This document shows, piece after piece, positions 11,995 through 25,142 of a stretch of DNA of 64,000 bases (within the stretch, counting starts at the first letter, position 1; each line of letters begins with the position of its first letter). Under the pieces are notes generated by a model, which was not told the DNA's origin, did no database searches, and saw only the letters and a program-made list of their open reading frames with translations. The DNA lies in assembly GCA_007922225.1 (NCBI GenBank), contig ML679966.1, forward strand, positions 38,717,943 through 38,781,942, in the 5' to 3' direction. This DNA is from Emydura subglobosa. Lineage: Eukaryota; Chordata; Testudines; Chelidae. The position numbers and the translations under genes were made by a program.

Positions 11995-13092
11995 TTTCCA
12001 GTAACTTAAATGGAAATCCCTGGTAAACTCTTGTAAATCTCCTAGGGCAGACCACTCCTGATTACCTGTTTTTCGAATTAAGGATTGCCTACACTGTGGC
12101 AACACCAAGTAAACGTAGACTATCTTTGATAGGTGTTTGTCCAACCTGTTCTTAAAAACAGAGGATTCCATAACCTCCTTAGGAAGCCTATTCCAGATCT
12201 TAACTATCCTTATAATTAGACTTTTTTTCCTAATATCTAACCTAAATCCCCTTGGTGCAGATTAAGCCCATTATATTATGTCCTACCTTCTGTGGACATG
12301 GAGAATAAGTGATCACCATCCTCTTGACAGTAGTCTTTAATATATTTGAAAATTGTTATCAGTTCCCCCCTTCCGTCTAATTTTCTCAAGACTAAACATA
12401 CCTAGTTTTTTAACCTTTCCTCATAGGTCGTTTTCTAAACATTTTATCATTTTTGTTGCTTTCCTCTGGACTCTCCAGTTTGTCCACATCTTTCCTAAAG
12501 TGTGGCATCCAGAACTGGACATAGTACTCCAGATGAGGACTCACCAGTGCCAAGCAGAGCAGGACAACTACTTCCCCATGAATTTGATACAACACTTCTG
12601 CTAATACACTCCAGAACACATTGTTGACTCATATTTAATTAGTAATCCACTATAACCCCCAGATCCTTTTCAGCAGTAGTACAACCTAGACAGTTATTCC
12701 CCATTTTGTATTTGTACATTTGATTTTTCCTTTCTATGTGAAATACTTTGCATTTGTCTTCCTTGAATTTCATTTTGTTGAATTCAGACCAATTCTCCAA
12801 TAGTTAAGGTGGTTTTGAATTTTAATTCTGTCCTTCAGTGTCCTTGCAACCTCTCCCAGCTTGGTGTCATCTGCAAACTTTTTATGCATACTGTCCATTC
12901 CAGTGTCCAAGTCATTAATGAAAAAACTGAATAGTACTAGACCCAGGACTGACCTCTGTGGGATCCCAGTAGGTACATCCTCCCAATCTGGGAGTGAACC
13001 ATTGATAACTACCCTTTAAATACAGTCTTTCAACAATTTGTGAACCCACCTAACTGTAATTTCATCTACATCACATTTCCCTAGTTCTTCAA
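11995..13092 (-). mobile_element. CR1 LINE, 3' half of reverse transcriptase and tail
   Basis: On the minus strand the decayed product includes SLPDWEDVPTGIPQ, LFSFFINDLDTGMDS and the RT active-site segment FADDTKLG (12854-12877). It then has ALVSPHLEYYVQFWMPHFRK in the frame 12410-12619, and a 3' region ending near 11995. CR1 elements copy themselves by target-primed reverse transcription and are usually 5'-truncated, as here. Stops and frameshifts show it is inactive. Confidence 0.9.
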
Positions 13093-13404
13093 TATAGATA
13101 TTTATATGAAGATCTACACCTATATCAAGTAATATGCATTTTTGTTTCATTTCTCATTTGACTTTAAAGTGTATCACTGAAGGAAGAGATTAACATATTT
13201 AACTGAGTATTCAAATAAATGTGATTCTAATTACCGAGGGGATAAACCATATATCCTTTGAATCCTGTAAGCATTGATTGTATTCTTTTATCACTACAAG
13301 GGTTATAAAAGGGAAAACAACACGAAATACTTACAATCTGGGGAATGCAGAACACATTTAAAAGTGTACTCTATAAAATTAAAAAGCATAAATGTCTTTG
13401 GGCC

Positions 13405-13973
13405 TGTATCAGGGTGGCTTTCCCCCCCAAGGACTGGACGGCCTGGGGCTAGCCAACCCTGATTATTTGAATGAGCCATAACTAAGCAAGTTCAAACTAT
13501 TTCCCTACAATAAGCAGCAGGAAGCTACAGGGAAGATCTGGAAACTGTAGGGAATGTTAGAGGCTTCTATAGGAAAGACCCTGACATCAGAGCAGTCTGG
13601 AGGCTAGAGCCCAGACAGCAAGAGGCTTCTGTGGAAAACCTGACTCAGATTGGGTATGGAGGCCGTAGCCGGAAGGCTGACCTCTGGTTAGAAAGAGCTG
13701 GGAGGTCTGGCTGGGAGAACAAAATGAGATGAAGAGCTCTGGTTAGGATAGAAAATGCCAAAGCTAAGCATGAACATCCTTATTTTGGCGATGGACTTTA
13801 TTTTGAGTCCCTGAAGATTGTTTTGAATTGTTTCTGTTATTAAATTAACCCCAGACAGAGAAGCCTGTGTGAAATTCTTAAGGGGCCATGAAGAGGGGGA
13901 AACAGATACAGGGTGCTGCAGAGTGACCTTTGGCCATGAGGGATGTGCCTATGAGGTGGCTAACCTTGTTACA
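13405..13973 (+). mobile_element. Possible solo LTR or LTR-element fragment
   Basis: Starts TGTATCAGGGTGGCTTTCC and ends AGGTGGCTAACCTTGTTACA. The two ends are imperfect inverted repeats with TG...CA borders. It is GC-richer than its flanks, with an ATTAAA signal near 13841. Flanking 5-mers (GGGCC and GGATC) only partly match, so the target duplication is not secure. Confidence 0.45.
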
Positions 13974-16930
13974 GGATCCTATTCAAACAGGTAAGAATCT
14001 TTAAAAATTGATTTTAAGAGGGGTTGGGGTTTTTTTTAACAAGCTTTTCAAAAAAAATTTCAACTAGTTCTAATGAACAGTAAATTATAATAATTAATGT
14101 TCATTGGCACTGTGGCCACAAAGTGAGCTGAATCTACTTACAACAGAAGAGGAATAGTGACATGGGCTCTATCCAGGAAATGGGTAAAAAAGTTCATCCT
14201 TGAGTCTCACCAGTCTTGTGATTCATCTAAAGTATAAGATAGGGTATGTTTCCTAATTTTAAAAACAAATATTTGATATGATCAGAAATCCGAGGTGGTA
14301 GTGCCAGAGTCAGCTGAGAGAAAAAATCTCAAGCTTTTCAACTTCACATTATAAGCAATAGATACCATCCAGATTCATGTATCACAGACAAAAGACATAT
14401 AATAATTTGTGTATAAAGACTGCCACAAATGCAGTCCTCCTCAGAGTGAAGGATAGAAGCCACAGAGTGAGGAGAGGGACCAAGAAACCCACACTGCCTC
14501 CCGTTGGAGAGACCCAAACAGACATAGCCTCCTGTAGGTACAAAAAGGCTCCAATCATTGGGGCAGGTATTGTCAGATCTACAGAGAAGCTCTTGATAAA
14601 ATTGCAAACAAGAATGTGATGGCACCATTGGACTACTTAGAGATTGTCAAAGTCACCTATCCAAATAATACCTGTAAAAAAACAATTTTCATACCCTTTC
14701 CCTCTTAAAGCCTACGTTTCTGGCTATCATGGAAACTGCCAATAAGGCACTTATTCCATAGAGCTAATATGTGGAAATATTTCTTTTTCTTTCCTCAAAA
14801 CAAAGGTACTCTGGAAATCGGTGAGGAAATAATGAAAAATGCTGAAAGTTCAACAACAGAGTGTCTTTGCAGTAATATTAATGTATTTCTGAGCGAAATG
14901 GCATTATCCTACATAGAGGTGTGAGCTGAATACATCTTAAACTTAGGCTGTTATAGAAAACTAGAAGAGCCTTCATGATTAAGGCTGACAAAATCTGAAG
15001 TTCAAATTAAAAAAATAACTATATGAACAGTAGACCAGCAAAAGATAAATTCCTTTATTAGTGACACTTGCAAGAAAAATGCTTTTTTTTGTTCATCAAA
15101 AGGCAATTACCAGTGTCTTCCACAAGAACCATAAAAGCAAGCAGCTGCACAAAAACTTATTTAATTTCATGGGGACTATTCCCTTTCTATTAGGCTACAG
15201 TTACAAAAATGTAAACTATTATTTTTGTTATATCACTATAAATATGACATTCAGTGCAATCTTAAAGATCAGACACTGTTGAAAGTATCAGAATTCTCTG
15301 AAGCAAAAAGAAGGATCTTTTTAAATGAATTTACAGAGGTTTATGGAAAAAAGATGTTTTTCTCTGACAATTCAAACTCTAGTTTTGGAGGATGCATGTA
15401 GAGAGGTTAGCCTGCTGGTGACAGAGAAGAAAAATAAAGTTCTTATAATTCAGAGTTGTATCCCTATAACAGGGCAAAGATTAAATCCTATGCAGTTTAT
15501 TTTTTGCTTTGCAAGCAAAACAGTGTTGCCCAAGCTGGACTCAACAACAGACTGTGAATCTGTTAGCTGTTTTATGCAACCTTAAAGTGAGAGTTTGGCA
15601 ATTAATTAGAATAAATCAATCTTTCTAGGGCTCTAGCATGTTTATACTTGATGATAATCTAGGTGGTCAATCCTTAGAAAGCACAAACATATTTGATATT
15701 AATAATTACTACTGCAGATTTTGCAGTGCCAGAAGAGAGGCTTTTCTTACAGGACAGGTGTATTTATATCACAAAGAGTCAGATTGTGCCTAGACCTTAT
15801 GTGGGTGCATGTGGAGAGGGTGCTCAAGGATTCTTCCCTGATCTTTGCCCCAGCTTGTGTGGTCTGCTTAGAGACTGGCACAGTTGCAGCTTTTGTGTTC
15901 AGTAGAGCACAGAGACTGCTTCCCCACTATTCACCAGGACGTGGAAAAAGAAGACATGTTCCTGAGTCATCACTGTCAATTTGAAAAACATAGTGAGTCA
16001 TGTTGGAGATCAGTACCATAAGGAGCATAGAAGTACCTTGGCTTTTATGACCAACTTCAATTCAGAAGATATTTTATATGCAAATAATCAAAACACACTT
16101 GATTTACTGGCTTACCCTTAAGAAGTACTATGAAAAGGCAAAACTATTAATATCTTTAGAAACCAACTAAGCAATGTCTTAATAAGTCATTTTCCAGGAT
16201 CAATTCTCAAAAACAGTTGCTGACTTGTGAATTCTTTTTCTTAAAATAATTAACATAATTGAGGTCTGGATTGTGAATTCCTTGTTTCCATCAGGACTAG
16301 TTACTCATTGGAGTTGATGTATGAACTTCAGTAAGACTCCTCCTTCAGTAGATGTTGAATTATGATAGCTCCAGTTCAGTTTGCAAGTGCAAGAGACTCT
16401 TCTTTTATTACATCTGTCTTTCACTGATTTCTCTGAAAGACACATATTTTGGGAGGAATTACTTGAGAAATAACTCATTGTATTGGCTGCACATGTTCTT
16501 GAAGTATTTTACATGCAAATAAAGTAGATAAGTGTTTGACTTTGACTGACTTTGTCTTATGAAGGTCTCTCTCAAGCTCACTAGCTGGCAGCATTTGTTT
16601 ATAGATAACACTATCGAATCAGGAATTTGTTTGTCTAAAACTTTCTTTCCATCTTTCCAATGTAACTTCACCAAAGCTGAATTGAAGTCTTATAGCAATC
16701 ATTCTTGTACTTGTATTAACTGCATATTTAAAATCCATTCTCCAGCTTTCTGACAACTTGTGTGTGTTTTGTCTCATTATTAGTAGCAAATATGGTAGCA
16801 TCCAAAGGCTGGAATTTGGCTCTCATTGTACCAGGACATAAGGGATAACTTCTAGCCATGAGGACTTAAATTCATAAAGACAAAAGAGATGAAATTTTGG
16901 AGACTGGGATGTGACATAGAAATGAATATA
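13974..16930. other. Intergenic DNA, no feature seen
   Basis: Mostly AT-rich. Overlapping frames on both strands at 14344-14628 and frames at 15325-15585 and 15693-15984 show no recognisable domain, so I do not call genes. Confidence 0.5.
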
Positions 16931-16934
16931 GTAA

Positions 16935-17240
16935 GCAATGTTTCTAAACTGGTGGGTCATGACCCCAAAAGGGGTCATGAATGGCAATCGGGGAGATTGT
17001 GAGAAGTTGAAAACTCCTTACAATCTAAGCAAAAATAATCTCATGCCCCAACTCCCTGCATACCCTAATCCTTTAAATTCAGGTTATCTCTGTCACCACA
17101 CACACAATTACATAGGCTTATCATAGTTAGTATTGATATTTTTACAATAAATGTAAGAGTAAATAACGTAAGGGGTTCATGAAAATATTTGATGCTGAAT
17201 AAGAAGTTACCAAGCTGAAAAGGTAGAGAAACACCATGGT
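16935..17240. mobile_element. hAT-type non-autonomous element, old
   Basis: Left end ATGTTTCTAAACTGGTGGGTC and right end AAAGGTAGAGAAACACCAT are the worn inverted termini typical of Charlie-like hAT relics. GGTCATGACCCCAAAAGGGGTCATG forms an internal palindrome. No clear 8-bp duplication remains. Confidence 0.6.
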
Positions 17241-17639
17241 AAATAACTGACAAAAGTTTGTTCGTTGCAACATTTATTATCTAAGATTTATTTAATTTCT
17301 TTATTCTGGGTTTCCTCGGGAAGTCAGAGTTTTTCCATTGACTCCATAGGAGTTGTAAAGGACCCAAGCTGGCATGAAAATCAATTAATTCCATAATATT
17401 AAGAACAAAGTTTATGCAATTTCCCTTTTAGCTTTGTAACACTTTAGCTAATTGTATATTCTATTAATAATCAGTGGATATATTATTTAATATTGAAAAT
17501 TAAGCAAAACAGACATATATAACATTTTACTTTCACTTGTAACCCTTATAAAAACAATTTTTTAAATCAATCCAATAATTAAAATGTTTCAATCTCCATG
17601 AAATTAATTCCCATTTTATCAAAGTACTGTGTAATATAA
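17241..17639. other. AT-rich intergenic DNA, no feature seen
   Basis: Nothing supported. Confidence 0.5.
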
Positions 17640-19275
17640 ATAAGTGGTATTAAATGAGGATATTGATATGATAGGCATCACAGGAAATTGGTGGAATGAT
17701 GATAATCAATGGGACATGGTAACAAAAGCTGAATTAATATGTGGGAATGACCGAGTAAGTCATGCTGCTGGGGGAGTTGCACAATATGTGAAAGAAAACA
17801 AAGTCAAATATAAGAAAAATCTTAAATGAATCAAACTGTACCATAGAATCTCTGTGGATAACAATTCCATGCTTGTAAAATAAGAGTATAGCAGTAGGAA
17901 TATACCACAGACCACCTGATTAGGATGGTGACACAGTGATTCTGAAATGTTCAAGGAGATTAGAAAGGCTACAAAACCAGAAAACCCAATAATAATGGGG
18001 GATTTAAACTATCCTCATATTGACTGGGAACATGTCACTCAGGATGGGATGCAGAGTTATCATTTCTAGACACCACTAATGACTGCTTCTTGGAGCGGCT
18101 AGTCCTGAAACACACAAGGGCAGAGGCAAATACTTCTAAGTGGCGCACAGGACCTTGTCCGAGAGGTCAATATAGCTGAACTGCTTGGTAATAGCAACCT
18201 TAACGTAATTACATTTAATATCCTTGTAGGGGAAACAATATCAAAGAAAACCCCTCCAGTAGCATTTAATGTCAAAAAGGGGAAATACCCAAAATTGAGG
18301 AGGCTAGTTAAATAGAAATAAAAAGAAACAGTCACAGGAGTGAAATGCTTGCAAGCTGCATGGAAATTTTTTCAATCACCATAACAGAGGTATAAATTAA
18401 ATGTATACCCCAATTAAAAAAAAAAAGACCTAAGAAAAAGCCACTCAGGATAAACAGCGGAATGAAAGAGGCAGTCAGAGACAAAAAGACATCTTTTTAA
18501 AAATTGGAAGTGAAATCCTACTGAGAAAAATAGAAAGGAGGATTAACTCTGGCAAATCAAGTGTAAAAGTATAATTAAGTAGGCCAAAAAAGAATTTGAA
18601 GAGCGACTAGCGAAAGACTCAGTAACTTGCAGCATTTTTAAAGTACCGCAGAAGCAGTAAGCCTCCCAAACAATCAGTGGGGCCATTGGATAATTGAGGC
18701 ATTAACGGAGCACTCAAGAAAGAAGGTCGGTGTAGTGAAGCTAAAGGAATTCTTTTCATCAGTCTTCAGTGCAGAGGATATGAGGGAGATTCCCACACCT
18801 GAACCATACTTTTTAGGTGACAAATCTGAGGAACTATCCCAGATTCAACATTGATAAATGCAAAGCAATGCACACTGGAAAACATAATCTCAACTATACA
18901 TACAAAATGATGGGGTCTAATGATGGGGTTACCACTGAAGAAAGCGAGTCATTGTCAATAATTCTCTGAAAACATCTGCTCAATATACAGCAGCAGACAA
19001 AAAAAGCTAACAGAATGTTCGGCACCATTAGGAAAGGGATAAATAATAAAACAGAAAATATTATAATGCCATTATAGAAATCCATTATACATGCAGATGT
19101 CTATTGCATGCAGTTCTTGGATGCTCCATTTCAAAGAAGATATATTAGAACTGGAAAAAGTACAGAGAGGGCAACCAAATTATTAGAGGTATGGAACAGC
19201 TTCCATTTGAGAACAAATTAAAAAGACTGGGACTGTTCTGCTTGGAAAAGGGATGACTAAGGGGGACACGCAATT
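17640..19275 (+). mobile_element. CR1 LINE with endonuclease and RT remains, internal gap
   Basis: Decayed ORF2 read across frames. The APE-type endonuclease start is LNEDIDMIGITGNWW (17650 on), then GGVAQYVKEN, then GDFNYPHIDW (about 18000), which holds the catalytic Asp-Phe-Asn. After this comes the linker with SSKPPKQSVGPLDN (about 18655) and the start of RT (LFISLQCRGYEGDSHT in frame remnants). Near 18850 the text jumps to the RT C-terminal part (FNIDKCKAMHTG, later LELEKVQRGQPN) and ends near 19275. The central RT, including the active site, is missing, so an internal deletion is inferred. Confidence 0.85.
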
Positions 19276-20359
19276 CTTATATAGAAATATTATGTAGGTT
19301 TTATATGTAGCTTAATTTTTACAAGGAAACAACCTGCAAAATGAAACTACTATTTTATCCTCTTCTGAAACATACTTGGGTTCCAGTCTCAGCTCTGCTC
19401 ATGACTCACTATAATCTTGATCTAATCACAGTTTGAAGCCAATGGATAGATTCTTAATGACTTCAAAGGGCTTTGGATGAGTCCCAGCCTAACACTGACC
19501 GAACTATTTAATTACTCCATTACTTAGTTACCTAATTTTATAAAGTATTTTGAGGTCTATGGATGTGTTATTGATGGTCTATGAAGTGTTATTATTTATT
19601 ATACATTTCTAGACTAAGCAGATAGTTAAAGATACCATAGTATTGGTAAGTTTTCTGGACTTGTTAATACAATAGAACATTTTTACAACTAATTACTTTA
19701 GCTGTATATGAATATCATCTGCTTAAGCTTGTCTTTCCTCCTCCATTGAAACAGTGCACATTAACATAAATGCACAGGGTAAAGAAAAATAAGTTTGCAT
19801 TTTATAAATGGAATTAGCATTAATAGGGATGCAGGCTCTTTAACTGTTGAAATAATATAGTTGCATTTATTCCCCTTCCCTAGTAGATTACAAGTGATTC
19901 CAGAATAAGATGTTCTCTAATTAAATTGTTCGAACAAGGATAACTAAGTAGGATGAGCGTTTAGAGCTCCGTAGTACAGGGCTTCTGGAATAATCTCTCT
20001 CAAAGGACATTCATAAAAACAAAAAGGAGCAGGATTATCTTTTTCTTTTTTTTTTCCAAACTGTGCTTTACATAAATTTAAATCTCAAGCTCTATCTGTG
20101 TGTGTCTGCCTTTATGTTTTCCAACTCATTCTTGACTTCTGAACACTTTCCAGTATGTCTAAGGCAGTAACGTGTCACAGGATTTGACCCCAAGTTTGCC
20201 GGCTTCAGCAGAGTAACTCCATTTCAAGTTTCACAGAATCCTTTTTCTTCTTTGTAGCTAATTTCCATTAGAAGAAAATAGATTGCATTTGGGAGCTTAA
20301 TTTACAAATCACTATTTTTTATCTGCTTTGATACAAATAATTTTTCTTATTATTTGTAT
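19276..20359. other. AT-rich intergenic DNA
   Basis: No gene. A weak palindromic fragment (GAAGCCAATGG...GACTTCAAAGGGCTTTGGATG) lies at 19433-19482. Confidence 0.5.
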
Positions 20360-20615
20360 TACAGTAGCATCGACAGGTCCCAACCAAAATTTAGGTCCCA
20401 TTCTGCAAACACAGAGTAGAAGATGGCCCGTACCCTGAATAGCATATAAATAAATAAATGGGGGGAGGGACAAGGAATTATTATCCCCATTTTTTATATG
20501 AGGAACTGATCTACAATGTAACTGATTGACTTGCCCAAGATCATGCAGTAATGTGTGGGACAATCAGGAATTGAACCCAGTTCCCCTGAGTTCCAGTCAA
20601 TTGCCTCATCCATCC
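20360..20615 (-). mobile_element. MIR SINE
   Basis: CCCCATTTTTTATATGAGGAACTGA, then GACTTGCCCAAGATCATGCAG and GGAATTGAACCCAGTTCCC, form the reverse complement of the MIR core and tRNA B-box region. Non-autonomous SINE; diverged. Confidence 0.8.
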
Positions 20616-21694
20616 TCTCTGAAATAAGATTATTTTCTTAATAAATGAGTTTTAAGCATTAGTGCCATTCTGTGATGAAAATACTCCATCACTTCTTCCC
20701 CTTCCATTTTGCATCAGCGTACATGGTTATTCACAATCCTTATTGTTTATCTTCATCACCAGAAGTTTTGTTAGGATAAATAATGTGGTTTTGCTAGTTG
20801 TTTCAAATTTATGGATTACAGTAAATGAAAAAGGTGCAGAGCCAAATATCACATTGCAATTTTATTTTGCTACGCTGATATGTTTACCAATTGCTGCTGC
20901 AAAGTATTCAAGTCCATTTTAACTTTAAAAAAAAAGAGCAGGCTTTTTGAGCCATTGTAATGAACAAAAATTGAAAAGGGAATCTTAAAATAACTAGATT
21001 GCATGGGACAGATAAATGTCTATTTCTTTATCATTCCCAGCCTAAGTGTGTGTTATGTGGCACCATGTAACACAGTCTAATGGATTAGATGGGAACTATG
21101 GATTTATTGGTACAAACCTCCTGATGTAATAAATGTCATGTAACTGTACATACAGTATAGTTACTGCTGGTTTGTGAAGTAACTGCCTGATTATCACATG
21201 GTTATGTAAAAGTCAGTTTGCAAGTACAGCATGTAGAGGATCTCCACGTGACCCTTGACATATGCCCTCTGTTTCAAATAAATCCCCTTTTCACTCTGCA
21301 GCATATAATAGATGAGGGCTGCATAGAGGAGAAGCAGCAAATCATGTGCAAGCCAGTAGGGCAGGTGTGATTACTGATCTGCTGTCTGTTAGCTCACTTG
21401 AAGCAACACAAACATGATTTGCTCTTGTCGATACACAAGAAGTAACCCTGTGTATTACAGCACAGGATCATTGCCTCTGACAGTTTGTTCTCTTTCTCCC
21501 ACATCAAAACTCAACCCCAATATAAACTCATACCACTTATACCTACAGTAAGCTCTATTTTGTGTTAACTATGATAGGCTAACAAAACTTTTGGATGTAG
21601 AGTTCAGAACATAGGGAAGTAAATGTATAGCATCTATAAATGATCCATGGTGATTTAGACATAATGTAACTTAAGTTTGACTTGATAGTCATAG
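20616..21694. other. AT-rich intergenic DNA, no feature seen
   Basis: No recognised element. Confidence 0.5.
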
Positions 21695-22804
21695 AAATTA
21701 AAACCATATGGGACCATTAGATCATCTAGTCTGCGCTCATGTATATTCCCACTAAATTAAATTAATGGGAGTTAGGTGCCTAAATACATTTGAATGTCTG
21801 GACCCCAGTCTTGGACTGAAAACTCCAAGAGATGGGAAATCCACCATTGCGCCTGGTAGTTTGTTTCAAGAGTGATTCACCCTCGCTGTTCAAAATCTGT
21901 GCCTAATTTGAATTTGTCTGGCTTCATCTTTCAGCCAATTGGTTCTTGTTATGCCTTTCCCCGCTAAATTAAAGAGCAATTTAGTACCTGCTAATTTCTC
22001 TCTGTGAAAGTACTTATACACTGTAATCAAGTCACCTCTCAATCTTCTTTTTGATAAGGTAAACAGATTAAGCTCTTTAAATCCCTCATTGCAAGGCATT
22101 TTCTCCACCCCTCAAATAATTTCTCTAGCTCTTTTTTGCACCACTCCAGTTTATCAATATCCTTTTAAAATGTGGACACAGAATGTACACGTTATTCCAG
22201 TATTGGTCTCACCAGTGCTATATAGAAAGGAAAATCCTAATCACCTCTCTTTCCATACTCACTACTTCCCCTTCTTTGTACATTCAAGGATTCCATAATC
22301 CCTTTTTGCCACAACATCACTGGGAACTCATGTTCAGTGGCTTAGTCTCTCTGACCCCTTAATCCTTTTCAGAACCATTGCTTCCCAGCCCACAGCCCCT
22401 CATTCTGACGGTATGGCCTGCAGTCCTTGTTCCTAGATGTATAACTCTGAATTCGACTGTATAAAACACATCTTCTTTGAATGCTCCTAATTTATCAAGT
22501 GAACCTGTTCACTTTGTATGAGCGCCCTAAGCCCTATCCTCATCATTATTTATCACTCCGCTAATATTTGAGTCATCTGAAAGTTTTATCAGCAGTGAAA
22601 CTATACTTACTTCTAAATCATTGACGAAAATGTTGGATAGTGTCAGGCCTAGTACCAATACCTGCAGAACTCCACTAGAAACATCCCCATTTAATGATGA
22701 TTCCCCATTGACAACTACTTTTTGAGATCTGTCAGGTGGCCAATTTTTAATGCACTTGTTAATATTGCATACATCTATTTTTTAAATCAGAATGGAATGT
22801 GGCA
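21695..22804 (-). mobile_element. CR1 LINE, RT C-terminus and tail (interrupted by LTR)
   Basis: The minus frame 21890-22108 contains LSKRRLRGDLITVYKYF and TRTNWLKDEARQIQIRHRF, the conserved end of CR1 ORF2. Further minus-strand RT text includes the reverse complement of GATGATTCCCCATTGACAAC (about 22694). The 3' tail, AAACCATATGGGACCATTAGATCATCTAGTCTG, is at about 21701. The element runs into the LTR at 22805 and about 30 further bases continue from 23442. Confidence 0.85.
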
Positions 22805-23441
22805 TGTGATGGGATGTTCACCCCACGCCAACCATGAAAGGGTTAAGGAAACTCAGAAAGGGTCTATTAGTGTGATAGCCCCCACATGAGGGGTTGGAGG
22901 CGCAACCCCTAATTGAAGGGTGAAGCTCACCTGAACAGGTATGGGTTGGGCTACTATAAAGCCAGGAAGGGGTGCAGTGAGGAAGTCTGTACCAATACTG
23001 TGCATTAGGGAGGGAAGAAGGGAGTTTAGGGAAAGAGTAGGACCAGGACCCTGGCCTTGAGGGAAGGGCATCCCAAGAAAAGTGGAGAAGTAAGCCTGTG
23101 GGATGCAAATAGGAAGCAGCCCAGCGAGTGAGCAGGTCTTGGCTGTGTGTTGTATGGTCCCTGGGCTGGAATCTGGAACAGTGGGTGGGTCTGGATTTTT
23201 CTAGCAACCACTGATGGAAAGGCATTGCCTGGACATTAGGTCCTCTGAGACTCTATACCTCAGAAAGGGAATCTAGATAGTGATCTAGCCAGAGGTCAGC
23301 TCCTGGATTGAGAGAAGGATCACAGAGTGAGAAGACAACAGGGCAGGGAAACCGCAAGTAGAGGTGTTAGACCTAAAAAGACCTATTCCCCAGAGCAACC
23401 AGGAGGAGGCACCACCTGTGTTGAGTGAGTACCCCATGACA
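22805..23441 (+). mobile_element. Solo LTR inserted in CR1
   Basis: 637 bp beginning TGTGATGGGATGTTCACCCC and ending GTACCCCATGACA. A TATA box (CTACTATAAAGCC, about 22950-22962) and a pyrimidine/purine-rich body follow. It is flanked by TGGCA (22800-22804) and TGGTA (23442-23446), a near-perfect 5-bp target duplication. CR1 sequence reads on both sides (...GAATGTGGCA | TGGTACTAATCAA...). No gag/pol was seen. Confidence 0.65.
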
Positions 23442-23475
23442 TGGTACTAATCAATTATCTCACAAACTAACTCCC
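23442..23475 (-). mobile_element. Short CR1 continuation after the LTR
   Basis: TGGTACTAATCAATTATCTCACAAACTAA resembles the next part of the CR1 at 21695-22804. An alternative reading is that TGGTACTAATC is the primer-binding start of an LTR element. The CR1 reading is preferred because the left flank ends at the same CR1 point. Confidence 0.5.
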
Positions 23476-25140
23476 ACTGAGTTTCCAGCTCCTGGAACTC
23501 CAAACAGAACCTCTAGGAACCCTACCAAAAGGACTACAACTATTATGGCTACTGCAGCCCTCTGACTCTATTTCTCATCTTGCTTCAAGTTGGGGGTGGG
23601 GATAGAAGAAACTAGAAATCCCTGTTGAAGGAAATACAGAGACTTCTGCATGGGATGATCTAAACAAGCAGTTGCTGGATCAGTGACAAACCAGGACTGC
23701 TCAGCCTCTAGTGAGGGGATATTGTGACCTTATGCATAGATAGGTTTAACTTTAGGTTTTGGTTTGGAAGCTGAGAGAAAAACAGCACAGCTCAGAGAGT
23801 CCCTGCTAAACACTCACTCCCCCCACAAAGAGAGTTCTTGTACTGCTGTGAGACCTTAGCTGCATGGATTTCGCAAACCCAGCATTGCAGTGACCAGCCT
23901 CCAGCAAGGAGATCCTACCTGGCAATAGCTACCAAGAGTCACCCATGACCACAGGAGGATTTCAGACCAGGGAACCAGTGAGCATGTTTGGAGGCGAGAG
24001 GACCCTACCTCACCCAAGGTCATGAGGGAAGAAGTAAGGTGACTTCTTTAATTAAACCAGGCACCAGCAGGTGGTGGAAAAGAATCTGGGACCAGATTAA
24101 TGTAAGGAGAAGAGAGAAGCTGCTCCTAATATTTGTGATAGCAAACACCAGGAAAAGAAAAGGGATGAGGTTTAAGTCACACCCTGAGGGGGGAGGGAAG
24201 GAGGGCAGACAGGAACAAAAGTAGGTATATTACTTCTATACAGTTAACTTTATCAACTCAATTTGTAACTTCATCAAAGAATGAATGTAATCCAAATATA
24301 GTGTATCTAATAGAGTCCAAAAAGGGATACATTTTTATGGGTTTTGACACAGTTGTGGTTGCCGTCAATCCTAATATGACTAGGATACTTCTAATTTTAT
24401 GGTTATCATCCCATACCTCGCAATGGTTAGCGGTAGGATGAAAACTGTCTAGTTTTTCTTTCTTATGATCAGGATTAGCTACGTGCACAGTGAAAAATAT
24501 ACACCGTGCTGCTTAATTTCTATTGCAGCAAATAATATAGCACAATATTCACTTTAGATTAAATCAGAAAAGTTCAAAGCCCAGAAGTCTCAGAAAAAGA
24601 TGTGGATATGCGGACCTTTATTAAAACAAAATCTGTGTGTGTATAATTTATTTTTCTCAGTGAGCCATCCCTTCAAGAAACAACTATTGAGGGGTTTTTT
24701 AAAGTAACTGGAAATCCTTCCATATTTATTTGTTTTACTATAATTTATTCAGTCAAAATATGTCAAATGAACATTCATGCTGCGAAGTGAAGCATGCAAA
24801 TGTCAAGAAACACCAACAGGAAATGATCAAAGATACTCTTTCTAAAACCTGCCTCATTTGGTGTGCAGATTGACTGGTACAAAGCAAATGAATCCAGAGT
24901 CTGCAGTGAAGGAAGCAGACATCTTGCATATTTAAATCTCTGACTTTCTACATAGTTTGAGGGAATTGTTTATGGATATATCTGTGTGTTCTGATTTTCA
25001 GGAAGTCTGGCCAGAAAACAAGTATCCTGTTTTGCTGAAAAAAATGAGATTTCCACATTTTTCATTCATCAGTGGAATGAACTGAATACTTTTCAAATCA
25101 CTTCATGAGAAAAAAATGAGAGAAGAGCCCTAGAGCAGAT
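23476..25140. other. Unassigned intergenic DNA, GC-richer to 24220
   Basis: Positions 23476-24220 are less AT-rich than the flanks and look repeat-like (GAGTTTCCAGCTCCTGG, GCTCAGAGAGTCCCTGC), but I cannot name the family. The frame 23988-24224 (+) has no known motif. Positions 24230-25140 are plain AT-rich DNA. Confidence 0.4.
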
Positions 25141-25142
25141 GA

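Noticed and set aside
14344..14628. Overlapping frames on opposite strands (94 and 80 codons)
   Set aside because: Mirror-image openness without motifs or splice context; treated as chance.
22818..23225. Minus-strand open frame of 135 codons
   Set aside because: Lies inside the solo LTR, is proline/serine rich, and has no domain.
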